Source: an uncultured Cohaesibacter sp.
GTDB lineage: Bacteria > Pseudomonadota > Alphaproteobacteria > Rhizobiales > Cohaesibacteraceae
NCBI RefSeq assembly: GCF_963662805.1
Contig: NZ_OY759873.1
Span: forward strand, 92,385 to 156,384
Length of the DNA stretch: 64,000 nucleotides
Direction of reading: 5' to 3'
Numbering within the stretch: the first letter of the stretch is position 1; every line of letters starts with the position of its first letter. Below, piece after piece: positions 1 through 9,279 of this stretch. The notes below the pieces were generated by a model that worked only from the letters and a program-made list of their open reading frames with translations, had not been told where the DNA came from and did no database searches. Position numbers and translations under genes: made by a program.

Positions 1-870
1 AACGTCAAGAAGGCAGGACACGCGGGCACGCTCGACCCTCTGGCGACCGGCTGTCTGCCCATCGCCATTGGCGAGGCCACCAAGACGGTGTCCTTTGTCA
101 TGGATGGATCAAAGGAATATGAATTCACGGTGCGCTGGGGCGAGGAAACCGCCACGGACGACGCCGAAGGCGAACTGATCGACAGCTCTGCGCACCGGCC
201 GACCGAGGAAGAGATCGAAGCCTGTCTTGATCACTTCACCGGCACCATCATGCAGGTGCCGCCGATTTTCTCCGCCATCAAGGTCAACGGCGAACGCGCC
301 TATGATCTGGCGCGGGACGGGGAAGAGGTAAAACTCGCCGCCCGCCCCATCGATGTACATCATCTGGAACTCATCGAATGCCCCGATGAGGATACCGCTG
401 TTTTTGTCGCCGAATGCTCGAAAGGGACCTATGTCAGGTCGCTTGCGCGCGATATTGGGCGACATTTGGGAACGCGCGGCCACGTTGTGGCCCTGCGTCG
501 GCTCATTTCCGGGCCATTCAGTGAGGAAATGCTGATTTCGCTGGACGATCTGGAAAGCTTGAGCCATAGTGCGCCCGGCGAGGCTGGACAACGATCCGGG
601 CTCGCCAATGCCTTGCTTCCTGTAGAGACCGCGCTGGACGACATCCCGGCTCTGGCCATCAACAGGAATGCCGCAGCAAGACTGCGCCGAGGACAATCGG
701 TGCTGCTGCGTGGACAAGACGCCCCGATCGACGGTTACGCTTCCGCCATGAATGCAGGCATGCTCGTGGCCATCTGTGAAATTGTCGAAGGGGAACTCTG
801 GCCGAGGCGTGTTTTCAACCTGCCTGATCATCCACCCGTCTTTGGCGGCGATGACCAGCCAATCGAATAG
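1..870 (+). CDS. truB: tRNA pseudouridine(55) synthase TruB, 5' end cut by window
   Basis: Makes pseudouridine 55 in the T loop of tRNAs in the cytoplasm. The frame is open from base 1. The first visible residues contain GHAGTLDPLATG, the TruB catalytic loop whose Asp is the nucleophile. The rest (KGTYVRSLARDIG, and a C-terminal half beginning near LRRLISGPF) follows the family through to a TAG at 868-870. About 289 residues are visible, so only a short N-terminus is missing. It lies 9 bases upstream of rpsO, the usual truB-rpsO-pnp order, and is probably cotranscribed with it. The start codon and ribosome site are outside the window. Confidence 0.96.
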   Translation, partial: NVKKAGHAGTLDPLATGCLPIAIGEATKTVSFVMDGSKEYEFTVRWGEETATDDAEGELIDSSAHRPTEEEIEACLDHFTGTIMQVPPIFSAIKVNGERAYDLARDGEEVKLAARPIDVHHLELIECPDEDTAVFVAECSKGTYVRSLARDIGRHLGTRGHVVALRRLISGPFSEEMLISLDDLESLSHSAPGEAGQRSGLANALLPVETALDDIPALAINRNAAARLRRGQSVLLRGQDAPIDGYASAMNAGMLVAICEIVEGELWPRRVFNLPDHPPVFGGDDQPIE

Positions 871-879
871 GAGACCCCG

Positions 880-1149
880 ATGTCGATTACTGCTGAACGC
901 AAGCAAGAACTGATCAAAGAATTTGCCACCAAAGACGGCGACACCGGTTCCCCCGAGGTACAGGTCGCTGTTCTGACCGAGCGGATCAACAATCTGACTG
1001 AGCACTTCAAGTCTCACAAGAAAGATAACCACTCGCGTCGCGGCCTTCTCAAACTGGTTTCCCAGCGCCGTAAGCTGCTTGACTATGTCAAAGCAAAAGA
1101 CGAGCCACGTTACCAGGACCTGATCACTCGACTGAGCCTGCGTCGATAA
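880..1149 (+). CDS. rpsO: 30S ribosomal protein S15
   Basis: Primary 16S rRNA binding protein of the small-subunit platform. The 89-residue product has the family's normal length. It carries the expected GSPEVQVAVLTERINNLTEH helix region and the HSRRGLLKLVSQRRKLLDYV rRNA-binding helix, and ends LSLRR. The ATG at 880 follows an AGGAG site at 869-873. It sits between truB and pnp and is closed by a strong hairpin terminator at 1156-1189, so readthrough to pnp is probably partial. Nothing is unusual in the protein. Confidence 0.98.
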   Translation: MSITAERKQELIKEFATKDGDTGSPEVQVAVLTERINNLTEHFKSHKKDNHSRRGLLKLVSQRRKLLDYVKAKDEPRYQDLITRLSLRR

Positions 1150-1155
1150 GCTGAT

Positions 1156-1189
1156 AAAAACGCGGTGGCCGGGTGGTCGCCGCGTTTTT
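1156..1189 (+). terminator. rho-independent terminator after rpsO
   Basis: AAAAACGCGG (1156-1165) pairs with CCGCGTTTTT (1180-1189), giving a 10-bp stem ending in a T-run. It begins 6 bases after the rpsO stop codon. Confidence 0.9.
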
Positions 1190-1296
1190 GATATAGCCTG
1201 TCCCCTTTGCTCTCCTCTAGAAACTCTGCAATCGGGACCTTGCTCATTGCCAAGAGCGCGTTTCATCTCAATTGAGACGTCGTTTGACGCCATTCC

Positions 1297-1508
1297 GGCG
1301 GGGAAACCCGCCCGCTGCTCTGGCACATGGTGACCAGAGTGGCTAAACAGAATCGATCCCCCGGCGGGGGACGGTGATTCACATCCCTCACAGGCAGGAT
1401 TGCCAGCGGCTTTCCCGTCTTCAAAAGACAGGCGTTGAGCCCCTCGTTGTCTTGCCCGTGAGAAACTGAAAATTCGTGCCTCCGGATTATCCGAATCCGG
1501 TTCCGGCA
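1297..1508 (+). promoter_or_regulatory. structured 5' leader of pnp
   Basis: The 338 bases between the rpsO terminator and pnp hold no gene but fold into several stems visible by eye: GGCGGG-GAAA-CCCGCC at 1297-1312; CTCTGG/CCAGAG at 1318-1339; TCCCCC/GGGGGA at 1357-1371; and a long hairpin at 1477-1508 in which TGCC pairs with GGCA outside CCGGATT/AATCCGG. The last one ends just before the pnp ribosome site. In E. coli, PNPase represses its own mRNA after RNase III cuts a leader hairpin; a similar role here is an inference. Confidence 0.5.
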
Positions 1509-1527
1509 TTCAAGAAAGGACATATGA

Positions 1528-3654
1528 ATGTTCGATATTCAAAGTGTAGAAATCGAATGGGGCGGCGAAAAGCTGGTCCTCGAGACCGGCAAGATTGCCC
1601 GTCAGGCCGATGGCGCCGTTGTCGCCAGCCTGGGTGGCACTACCGTTCTTGCGACCGTTGTATCCGCAAAGCAGCCGAAACCCGGCTTTGATTTCTTCCC
1701 CCTGACCGTCAACTATCAGGAAAAAGCCTACGCAGCCGGCAAGATCCCCGGTGGCTACTTCAAACGTGAAGGCCGTCCGAGCGAGAAGGAAACCCTTGTT
1801 TCCCGTCTCATCGACCGTCCGATCCGTCCGCTGTTCGTTGAAGGCTACAAATGCGAAACCCAGGTCATCATCACCGTGCTCAGCCACGATCTGGAAAATG
1901 ATCCGGACGTGCTCAGCATGGTCGCAGCATCTGCTGCCCTGACCCTCTCTGGCGTTCCCTTCATGGGTCCGATCGGCGGCGCTCGCGTTGGCCTGATCAA
2001 TGACGAGTTCGTTCTGAACCCGCGCATCGACCAGATGGAAGACAGCAAGCTCGACCTGATCGTTGCCGGTACCACCGACGCTGTTCTGATGGTGGAATCC
2101 GAAGCGCAGAACCTGAGCGAAAAGACCATGCTCGACGCTGTGATGTTCGGCCACCGTGGCTTCCAGCCGGTTATCGAAGCGATCATCAAGCTCGCCGAGA
2201 AAGCTGCCAAGGAACCGCGTGAATTCTCCATGCCGGATTACTCCGAGCTGGCTGCCAAGGTTGAAGAGATCGCTGGCGAAGGCCTGTCTGCTGCCTTCAA
2301 GATCGCTGCCAAGACCGAACGCTACGCTGCCATCGACGAAGTGAAAGCAAAAGTCTTCGAAACGCTCTGCAACCCCGAAGACGAAAATGCAGCTGACAGC
2401 GTTGTTGTCGGTGATCTGTTCAAGAAAGCCGAAGCGAAAATCGTTCGCGGCCAGATCATCGAAACCAGCAGCCGCATCGACGGTCGCGACCTCCAGACCG
2501 TCCGTCAGATCACCTCTGAAGTTGGTTCCCTGCCCCGTACCCATGGATCCGCCCTGTTCACCCGTGGTGAAACCCAGGCGCTGGTCGTGGCAACGCTCGG
2601 TACCGGTGACGACGAGCAGTTCGTCGACAGCCTTTCCGGCACCTACAAAGAAACCTTCATGCTGCACTACAACTTCCCTCCCTATTCCGTGGGTGAAGCT
2701 GGCCGCATGGGTTCTCCGGGACGCCGCGAAATCGGTCATGGCAAACTGGCATGGCGCGCCGTGCATCCGATGCTTCCGGCTCATCATGAATTCCCCTACA
2801 CCCTGCGTGTCGTGTCCGAAGTGACCGAATCCAACGGTTCGTCCTCCATGGCAACCGTTTGCGGTACCTCTCTGGCCCTGATGGACGCTGGCGTTCCGCT
2901 CAAGGCACCTGTTGCCGGTATCGCCATGGGTCTGATCAAGGAAGGCGACAAGTTCGCAGTTCTGTCCGACATCCTTGGTGACGAAGATCACCTCGGCGAC
3001 ATGGACTTCAAGGTTGCCGGTACGTCTGAAGGCATCACCTCGCTGCAGATGGACATCAAGATCGACGGCATCACCGAAGAGATCATGCAGGTCGCTCTGG
3101 AGCAGGCAAAAGGCGGTCGTCTTCATATTCTGGGCGAAATGGGCAAAGCTCTTGGCGAAGCCCGCTCGGAAGTTGGTGAATTTGCACCGCGCATCGAAAC
3201 CCTGCAGATCCCTGTCGACAAGATCCGTGAAGTCATCGGTTCCGGCGGCAAGGTCATCCGCGAAATCGTTGAGAAAACCGGCGCGAAAGTTGACATCAAC
3301 GACGACGGCATCATCAAGGTTGCCTCCTCTGATGGCGCTGCGATCACCGCTGCTGTCAACTGGATCAAATCCATTGCGGCCGAGCCGGAAGTGGGCGAGA
3401 TCTACAAGGGCAAAGTCGTAAAAACTGTCGATTTCGGCGCTTTCGTCAACTTCTTCGGCGCGCGCGATGGCCTCGTACACATCTCGCAGCTGACCCCGGC
3501 CCGGACCAACAAGGTCACCGACGTGGTCAAGGAAGGCGACAGCGTCTTCGTCAAGCTTCTGGGCTTTGACGAGCGCGGCAAGGTCCGCCTGTCCATGAAG
3601 ATCGTTGATCAGGAAACCGGCGAAGAAATCAAGCAGGAGCCAAAAGGCGAATAA
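1528..3654 (+). CDS. pnp: polyribonucleotide nucleotidyltransferase (PNPase)
   Basis: 3'-to-5' phosphorolytic exoribonuclease and core degradosome component. The 708-residue product has the family length and layout: two RNase PH-like domains (about 1-220 and 310-545) split by a helical domain, a KH domain with the GxxG loop in GSGGKVIREIVEKTGAKVDI, and a C-terminal S1 domain (GEIYKGKVVKTVDFGAFV). The ATG at 1528 follows AAAGGA at 1515-1520. An out-of-frame ATG at 1524 overlaps the spacer and is not used. The gene follows rpsO through a 338-base structured leader and ends in a very strong terminator at 3694-3726. Confidence 0.98.
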   Translation: MFDIQSVEIEWGGEKLVLETGKIARQADGAVVASLGGTTVLATVVSAKQPKPGFDFFPLTVNYQEKAYAAGKIPGGYFKREGRPSEKETLVSRLIDRPIRPLFVEGYKCETQVIITVLSHDLENDPDVLSMVAASAALTLSGVPFMGPIGGARVGLINDEFVLNPRIDQMEDSKLDLIVAGTTDAVLMVESEAQNLSEKTMLDAVMFGHRGFQPVIEAIIKLAEKAAKEPREFSMPDYSELAAKVEEIAGEGLSAAFKIAAKTERYAAIDEVKAKVFETLCNPEDENAADSVVVGDLFKKAEAKIVRGQIIETSSRIDGRDLQTVRQITSEVGSLPRTHGSALFTRGETQALVVATLGTGDDEQFVDSLSGTYKETFMLHYNFPPYSVGEAGRMGSPGRREIGHGKLAWRAVHPMLPAHHEFPYTLRVVSEVTESNGSSSMATVCGTSLALMDAGVPLKAPVAGIAMGLIKEGDKFAVLSDILGDEDHLGDMDFKVAGTSEGITSLQMDIKIDGITEEIMQVALEQAKGGRLHILGEMGKALGEARSEVGEFAPRIETLQIPVDKIREVIGSGGKVIREIVEKTGAKVDINDDGIIKVASSDGAAITAAVNWIKSIAAEPEVGEIYKGKVVKTVDFGAFVNFFGARDGLVHISQLTPARTNKVTDVVKEGDSVFVKLLGFDERGKVRLSMKIVDQETGEEIKQEPKGE

Positions 3655-3693
3655 GCCTTTCACGAGCACCCGCTCGCTTGAAACGAGACAAGG

Positions 3694-3726
3694 AAAAGGC
3701 CCGTCAGTTCGCTGACGGGCCTTTTT
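3694..3726 (+). terminator. rho-independent terminator after pnp
   Basis: AAAAGGCCCGTCAG (3694-3707) and CTGACGGGCCTTTT (3712-3725) form a perfect 14-bp stem around a TTCG tetraloop, followed by T. It is nearly symmetric and might also serve the leftward gene that ends at 3755. Confidence 0.95.
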
Positions 3727-3754
3727 CAATTCTGAGGCGACCGGCACCGGGTAT

Positions 3755-5320
3755 TCAGGCGCACAGGCTCTTGTTCTTGATCAATTTGAGTTTTGTGGTT
3801 TCGGCGCTCGGTTCGGGCTCGGTCATTTCAAACCCGGGTTCGGCATCCAGATCCCTTGGACGGCCAAGCAGGAATCCCTGCACCTCATGACAACCGGCAA
3901 TGCGCAGCATTTCGAGGGTTTCCTTGTCCTCGATGCCTTCAGCAAGGATTTCGATATCAAGGCTCTTGCCGATGCCGATCATCGCGGAAACGATTGCCAT
4001 ATTGCCGCTGCCCTGAGACAGATCGCTGACAAAGGAGCGATCAATCTTGATCTTGTCGATGGGAAAAGCAGAGAGGTAGCTGAGAGACGAATAGCCCGTA
4101 CCGAAATCATCAAGCGCGATGGTGATACCCATCTCGCGCAGCTGACGCAGCGTGTCGATGGTGCGCTGACTGGTCTGGATGAACAGGCTCTCGGTGACCT
4201 CAAGCTCGAGGCGACGTGGGTCGAGACCAGTCTCGTTCAGGATCCTTTTCACCGTCTTGACCAGATCCGTCTTCTTGAACTGGATCGGCGACAGGTTGAC
4301 CGCCACTCGCAGGGGCTGCTTCCAACTGGCTGCCCGGCGACAGGATTCGCGCAAGGCGAATTCAGACAGGGGCAGGATCATGCCGTTGCGCTCGGCGATT
4401 TGAATGAAGGTACCGGGAGACACCCAGCCGCGGCTGGGATGATCCCAGCGCATGAGGGCCTCAAAGCCGGTCTGACGGCCGGTCTGGGTGCAAAATTGCG
4501 GCTGGAAATGGAGATGGAATTCCTTTTGGGCAATCGACTTGCCCATTTCCTGCGACAATTGATGGTCCATGTGGGCGCGCACATCCTGTCGCTGCTCAAA
4601 ACGACAGATCTGGTCGCGTCCTTCCTGCTTGGCGCGCAGAAGCGCCATCTTGCCCTGTTGCAACAGAGCCCCGGCCCGATAGCCATGTTCGGGGAAAAGA
4701 ACGAAGCCGCCTGATACGGTGATATCGATCGGGCGGCCATGAAAGCGATAGGGCTGCTTGAGATAGGCATGAAGGATCTGGATACGCTGCTCAAATGTCG
4801 AGCTTGGCCCCCTTTCCTCCAGAATGATCGCGAATTCGTTGCCTGACAATCGCGCTACCAGCGCAGTCTCTTTCTGAAAATGCTTCAGGCGAGAGGCAAA
4901 TTCCTGCAGCAGGAGATCACCGTTTTCAGAGCCCAGAATGGTGTCAAGCTCCTTGAACCGATCGATATCGACCAACAGAAGGGCGAAAGGCTTGTTCTGA
5001 AAATGAGCCGACTTCAGACGCTCGAACAGGGACGACAGAAACAACTGGCGGCTTGCCAGTCCGGTCAGGCTGTCGGTGTGCTTGAGCTGGTTGACATGCT
5101 CGCGGTATCTGCTTCTCAGTCTGGAATAGGCGACGGCGAGATAGAGACAGAAATAGGCTGCAAAAGCGCCAAATGCCAGAATTGACAGTTGTCTCAGGTG
5201 CGGATTGGATGCCCCCGAAAAGACGAAGGCAACACTGATCAGCAACAAAAAGATTGCTGTCTTGATGGTCGCATGGCCCTTCGGGTCGAGGGACGCTGTG
5301 GTCATCAAAGGCTGTCGCAT
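3755..5320 (-). CDS. membrane GGDEF-EAL protein, probable c-di-GMP phosphodiesterase (1)
   Basis: 521 residues. Two N-terminal hydrophobic segments (about 18-37 and 46-65) anchor it in the inner membrane. A GGDEF domain (about 85-245) has SGNEF in place of GG[DE]EF, so cyclase activity is doubtful. The EAL domain (about 260-505) keeps the catalytic set: GFEALMRW, VNLSPIQF, LELEVTES, DDFGTGYSSLSYL, IDKIKIDRSFV, AEGIED and VQGFLLGRP. The expected activity is hydrolysis of cyclic di-GMP. The next gene upstream on the same strand (5546-7084) is a paralogue with the same architecture, so the pair arose by tandem duplication. No periplasmic sensor domain is visible. Confidence 0.9.
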   Translation of the reverse strand: MRQPLMTTASLDPKGHATIKTAIFLLLISVAFVFSGASNPHLRQLSILAFGAFAAYFCLYLAVAYSRLRSRYREHVNQLKHTDSLTGLASRQLFLSSLFERLKSAHFQNKPFALLLVDIDRFKELDTILGSENGDLLLQEFASRLKHFQKETALVARLSGNEFAIILEERGPSSTFEQRIQILHAYLKQPYRFHGRPIDITVSGGFVLFPEHGYRAGALLQQGKMALLRAKQEGRDQICRFEQRQDVRAHMDHQLSQEMGKSIAQKEFHLHFQPQFCTQTGRQTGFEALMRWDHPSRGWVSPGTFIQIAERNGMILPLSEFALRESCRRAASWKQPLRVAVNLSPIQFKKTDLVKTVKRILNETGLDPRRLELEVTESLFIQTSQRTIDTLRQLREMGITIALDDFGTGYSSLSYLSAFPIDKIKIDRSFVSDLSQGSGNMAIVSAMIGIGKSLDIEILAEGIEDKETLEMLRIAGCHEVQGFLLGRPRDLDAEPGFEMTEPEPSAETTKLKLIKNKSLCA

Positions 5321-5545
5321 GATTTCACTCAGCTGTTGTAAACCTTGCTGAACAATATCGGTTAGTGTCTGAAGAATATGGAAAATTTACTGGTTAACAA
5401 ACAGTACGCTTAAGATTATCTGTATTTTAACCATGCCTTGTATCGCCATTTGGTTGGCATCATTCCCGAGAGGGATGCGCGCACTTGATCGCGGCCCTTC
5501 GAACGGTGCCATTGCGTGTGGGAAGACGTGAAAGACGCTATGTCG

Positions 5546-7084
5546 TCAGGCGGAGATTGCCTTGAGATCCCTTGACGGCGGCAGCATTTCTTCACCCGGC
5601 TCAATGGAAATGTCTCTTGGTTTGCCGAGCAGATAACCTTGCGCCTCATTGACACCGGCCAGCCGCAGCAATTCATAGGATTCCTGATCCTCAATCCCTT
5701 CGGCGGTAATGCGCATGTCGAGGCTCTTGCCCATGCCGATGACGGCAGAAATGATGGCCATGGAGCTCTTGTCGGTCGCCAGGTGCTGAACAAAGCTGCG
5801 ATCAATCTTGATCTTGTCGAACGGGAAGCTCGTCAGATAGGCGAGAGAGGAATAGCCAGTACCGAAGTCGTCAAGGGCAATGGAGATGCCCATCTTCTGC
5901 AGACGCTTCAGATCGGTCGAAACTCGATCATCGATATCGATGAACAGGCTTTCGGTCACCTCAAGCTCGAGGCGATGAGGATCAAGCCCGGTATCGAGCA
6001 GGATTTCTGAGACCCGTTCGTGAATCTCGCACTGTTGCATCTGCACCGGCGAAAGATTCACCGCGACCTTCAAGGGATTGACCCACTTGCTCGCTGTTTC
6101 GCAGGCCATCCTGAGGATCAGATCCGACAAGGGCAGAATCAGGCCGTTCTTCTCGGCGATGGGAATGAAGATTTCAGGTGAAATGATGCCGCGATCCCGA
6201 TGATGCCAACGGATGAGGGCCTCAAAGCCCGCCAGCTTGCCGTTGGCAAAACTATATTGCGGCTGATAGAAGAGCCGGAATTCGCCATCCTGCAGGGCCC
6301 GGTCCATGTCATGGGACAGAAAGTGGCAATCGAGCATCTTGGGATCGGCAACATCATCGTAGCAATAGATCCTGTCGTGACCGTCCTGCTTGGCGCGCTC
6401 AAGGGCAAAATGCGCATTCTGGAACAGGGATTCGGCTTCTACCGCGTCATCGGGGAACAGGGTAATGCCGACAGAATAAGTCAGATCGACGGACTGCTTA
6501 TGACACTCATAAGACCTGTAAAGGGAATCGAAGACCTTGCGGATCTTGGCTTCAAGATCGCTGTCGGAGCCGTCGTAGGGCAGCATCAGGGCAAACTCGT
6601 CGCCGCTGAGTCGCGCAGCATCGCGCTCGTAGGTCGCCAGCTTGGCCAGACGCTCGCCGAGCTGCTGGAGCACCTGATCGGCGGATGTATAGCCCAGAAA
6701 GGCATTGAGTTCCTTGAAGCGATCGATATCGAGACAGATCAGCGCAAAGGGAAACTTGTCCTTGTTCATCGACACGCGCTGCTCGAGCTGATCGTGAAAA
6801 GCCTCGCGGTTGGCAATGTTGGTCAGCTTGTCGGTTGCTGCCAGACTGTCGAGCTCCTTGGCCGCTTTCAACCGGTCACGGTTCAAATGCAACAGAAACA
6901 GGCAGGAGAGCGCCGAGATCAACGCTATCATCGACATCTGGACGACAAAGAGCGTACCAGAGTCCTGACTTTCCATCAGAACGAAGATTCCCGTTGCAAC
7001 AATGAAGTTGGCCGAAATCAATCCCAACAGCGCCGCAAAGTGCCGTGCTGTGTCCCTGTCAAATTTTGCCAATAAGCTGATCAT
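5546..7084 (-). CDS. membrane GGDEF-EAL protein, cyclic di-GMP turnover (2)
   Basis: 512 residues with two N-terminal membrane helices (about 13-35 and 43-65). A GGDEF domain carries SGDEF (RLSGDEFALML), closer to an active site than its neighbour's SGNEF. The EAL domain is complete (GFEALIRWHH, VNLSPVQM, ELEVTES, DDFGTGYSSLAYL, DKIKIDRSFV, AEGIEDQ, EAQGYLLGKP). It may be bifunctional or mainly a phosphodiesterase. It is the upstream member of a tandem paralogous pair with 3755-5320, separated by 225 AT-rich bases without a gene, so each copy may have its own promoter. The start is the ATG at 7084; no better internal start is evident. Confidence 0.9.
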   Translation of the reverse strand: MISLLAKFDRDTARHFAALLGLISANFIVATGIFVLMESQDSGTLFVVQMSMIALISALSCLFLLHLNRDRLKAAKELDSLAATDKLTNIANREAFHDQLEQRVSMNKDKFPFALICLDIDRFKELNAFLGYTSADQVLQQLGERLAKLATYERDAARLSGDEFALMLPYDGSDSDLEAKIRKVFDSLYRSYECHKQSVDLTYSVGITLFPDDAVEAESLFQNAHFALERAKQDGHDRIYCYDDVADPKMLDCHFLSHDMDRALQDGEFRLFYQPQYSFANGKLAGFEALIRWHHRDRGIISPEIFIPIAEKNGLILPLSDLILRMACETASKWVNPLKVAVNLSPVQMQQCEIHERVSEILLDTGLDPHRLELEVTESLFIDIDDRVSTDLKRLQKMGISIALDDFGTGYSSLAYLTSFPFDKIKIDRSFVQHLATDKSSMAIISAVIGMGKSLDMRITAEGIEDQESYELLRLAGVNEAQGYLLGKPRDISIEPGEEMLPPSRDLKAISA

Positions 7085-7178
7085 AACATGCCTGACGGTT
7101 CCGCGATCGGACCACCTTACATGACAGGCTCTGAATCTGAGGCTAATGGGAATGGTTAAATTTCATTTAGCCCTGCAC

Positions 7179-7203
7179 AAAAAAGGAGGGCCTTGCCCTC
7201 CTT
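7179..7203 (-). terminator. rho-independent terminator after fabI
   Basis: AAGGAGGG (7183-7190) pairs with CCCTCCTT (7196-7203). On the minus strand the stem is followed by TTTTTT. It closes the leftward fabA-fabB-fabI group. Confidence 0.9.
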
Positions 7204-7248
7204 GATTTTGTACATCTGTTGCAACAGCCTGAGCCTTGCATTCTCTGA

Positions 7249-8049
7249 CTAGTAGAGTTTGGACAAGGCTTCCAGCGTCGGCATGGAAATGCAATTGTAG
7301 CCGGAGTCGACAAAGTGGGTTTCGCCGGTCACCTTTTTCGACAGGTCGGACAACAGATAGAGTGCCGTACCCCCGACATCTTCGATTGTGCAGACATCGC
7401 GAAGAGGGCTGTTGTCCCGCTGATAATTGTACATCATGCGGGCGTCGGCGATGCCTGCGCCAGCAAGGGTGCGGACGGGGCCGGCCGAAATGGCGTTTAC
7501 ACGGATGCCTGATGGGCCGAAGTCGGCCGCAAGGTAGCGAACCGAGGCTTCGAGTGCAGCCTTGGCGACACCCATGACATTGTAGTTGGGCATGACACGG
7601 ATCGAACCGGCATAGGTCAGCGTGATCATGGAGCCACCGTCTGTCATCATGTCAGCGGCGCGCTTGGCAACCTCGGTGAAGGAGAAGCAGGAGATGACCA
7701 TCGTGCGGGAGAAATTGTCCCGGCTGGTGTCAGCATAGCGACCCTTCAGCTCATTCTTGTCGGAAAAGCCGATGGCGTGAACGATGAAGTCCAGCTTGCC
7801 CCATTTTTCCTTCAGGGCGTCAAAGACGGCATCGACGCTATCAAGATCCTCGACATCACATGGCAAGATGATGTCCGAGTTGACCTGCTCAGCCAGCGGC
7901 TTGACACGCTTTCCCAGCGCGTCTCCCTGATAGGTGAAGGCCAGTTCCGCGCCCTGAGCGTGAAGCGCCTGAGCGATGCCCCAGGCAATAGAGTTTGCGT
8001 TCGCGACGCCCATGATCAGGCCGCGTTTTCCTTGCATAAGTCCGGTCAT
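7249..8049 (-). CDS. fabI: enoyl-[acyl-carrier-protein] reductase (NADH) FabI
   Basis: Last reduction step of type II fatty acid elongation in the cytoplasm; the target of triclosan in other bacteria. The 266 residues begin with a Rossmann dinucleotide site (GLIMGVANANSIAWGIAQ). They carry the FabI-type catalytic Tyr-x6-Lys in YNVMGVAKAALEAS, preceded by LTYAGSIRVMPN with the second conserved Tyr. The product ends near NCISMPTLEALSKLY. The gene is 12 bases downstream of fabB on the same strand and ends in a terminator at 7179-7203. The ATG at 8049 is used; Met5 is a less likely alternative. Confidence 0.96.
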   Translation of the reverse strand: MTGLMQGKRGLIMGVANANSIAWGIAQALHAQGAELAFTYQGDALGKRVKPLAEQVNSDIILPCDVEDLDSVDAVFDALKEKWGKLDFIVHAIGFSDKNELKGRYADTSRDNFSRTMVISCFSFTEVAKRAADMMTDGGSMITLTYAGSIRVMPNYNVMGVAKAALEASVRYLAADFGPSGIRVNAISAGPVRTLAGAGIADARMMYNYQRDNSPLRDVCTIEDVGGTALYLLSDLSKKVTGETHFVDSGYNCISMPTLEALSKLY

Positions 8050-8061
8050 CTGTGCCCGCCT

Positions 8062-9279
8062 CTAACCGTTGTAACGCTGGAAGATCAGCGTTGCGTTGGT
8101 GCCACCAAAGCCGAAAGAGTTGGACAGGGCCACATCGATCGGCTTTTCAATACGCTCACGAACGATGTTCATGTCAGCAAAGTCTGGATCAATCTTGGTG
8201 ATATGCGCCGACTCGCCGACGAAGCCAGCCTGCATCATGAGAAGCGAATAGATCGATTCCTGCGCACCGGCAGCGCCGAGCGAATGACCAGACAGAGATT
8301 TGGTCGAAGCGATATAGGGCTGATCGTCACCGAAGACTGTTTTGATGGCGCCCATTTCGGCAGCATCGCCAACCGGGGTCGAGGTGCCGTGACAGTTGAT
8401 ATAGTCAACCTTGCCATCAAGCGTGGACATGGCCTGACGCATGCAGCGGATCGCGCCTTCGCCACTCGGAGCCACCATGTCGTAGCCATCGGAGGTGGCA
8501 CCGTAACCAACGATTTCGGCGTAGATCTTGGCACCGCGAGCCTTGGCATGTTCCAGCTCTTCGACCACCAGTACGCCTGCGCCGCCTGCAATGACGAAGC
8601 CGTCACGGCTGACATCAAAGGCACGAGAGGCACTGTCCGGCGTTTCATTGTATTTCGAGCTCATGGCGCCCATGGCGTCAAACAGGTTCGACATGGTCCA
8701 GTCGAGATCCTCGTGGCCACCGGCAAAGACGATGTCCTGTTTGCCCATCTGGATGAGCTCATAGGCGTTGCCGATGCAATGGGCCGACGTGGAGCAGGCC
8801 GAGGAAATGGAGTAGTTCACGCCATGGATCTTGAACCAGGTCGCAAGGGTTGCAGACGCGGTTGAAGACATGGCCTTGGGCACGGCGAACGGGCCGATGC
8901 GTTTCGGCGAGCCGTTGTTGCGCGTGATGTCAGCAGCGCCAACCACAGTCTGGGTGGACGGACCGCCAGAACCCATGATGATACCGGTGCGCTCGTTGGT
9001 GATATCGTCCTGTTCAAGGCCCGCATCGGCAATTGCCTGCGACATGGCGATGTGGTTCCACTCACCACCCTTGGACAGAAAGCGCTTGGCGCGACGGTCA
9101 ACAAGCTCGGAGGTGTCGATATCCGGAGCGCCCCAGACCTGGCTGCGGAACCCATGATCCGCAAAGTCCTGGGAAAAGGAGATACCTGATTTGGCATCCC
9201 GGAGCGATGCGGTGACGGCGTCAGCGTCGTTCCCAAGAGAAGAGACGATACCCAAGCCGGAAATGACAACACGTTTCAT
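8062..9279 (-). CDS. fabB: 3-oxoacyl-[acyl-carrier-protein] synthase I FabB
   Basis: Condensing enzyme for fatty acid elongation, needed with FabA for unsaturated fatty acids. The 405 residues have the thiolase fold with the Cys-His-His set: Cys in SSACSTSAHCIGNA, His in NCHGTSTPVGD and His in LSGHSLGAAGAQE. The glycine-rich C-terminal loop reads NSFGFGGTNATLIF. Pairing with fabA argues for FabB rather than FabF. It lies between fabA (236 bases upstream, with a possible hairpin near 9458-9493 in the gap) and fabI (12 bases downstream). Confidence 0.95.
   Translation of the reverse strand: MKRVVISGLGIVSSLGNDADAVTASLRDAKSGISFSQDFADHGFRSQVWGAPDIDTSELVDRRAKRFLSKGGEWNHIAMSQAIADAGLEQDDITNERTGIIMGSGGPSTQTVVGAADITRNNGSPKRIGPFAVPKAMSSTASATLATWFKIHGVNYSISSACSTSAHCIGNAYELIQMGKQDIVFAGGHEDLDWTMSNLFDAMGAMSSKYNETPDSASRAFDVSRDGFVIAGGAGVLVVEELEHAKARGAKIYAEIVGYGATSDGYDMVAPSGEGAIRCMRQAMSTLDGKVDYINCHGTSTPVGDAAEMGAIKTVFGDDQPYIASTKSLSGHSLGAAGAQESIYSLLMMQAGFVGESAHITKIDPDFADMNIVRERIEKPIDVALSNSFGFGGTNATLIFQRYNG

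Noticed and set aside
1510..3747. A 745-codon open frame antisense to pnp
   Set aside because: It is the mirror of a highly biased GC-rich gene, has no ribosome site or family features, and pnp is certain.
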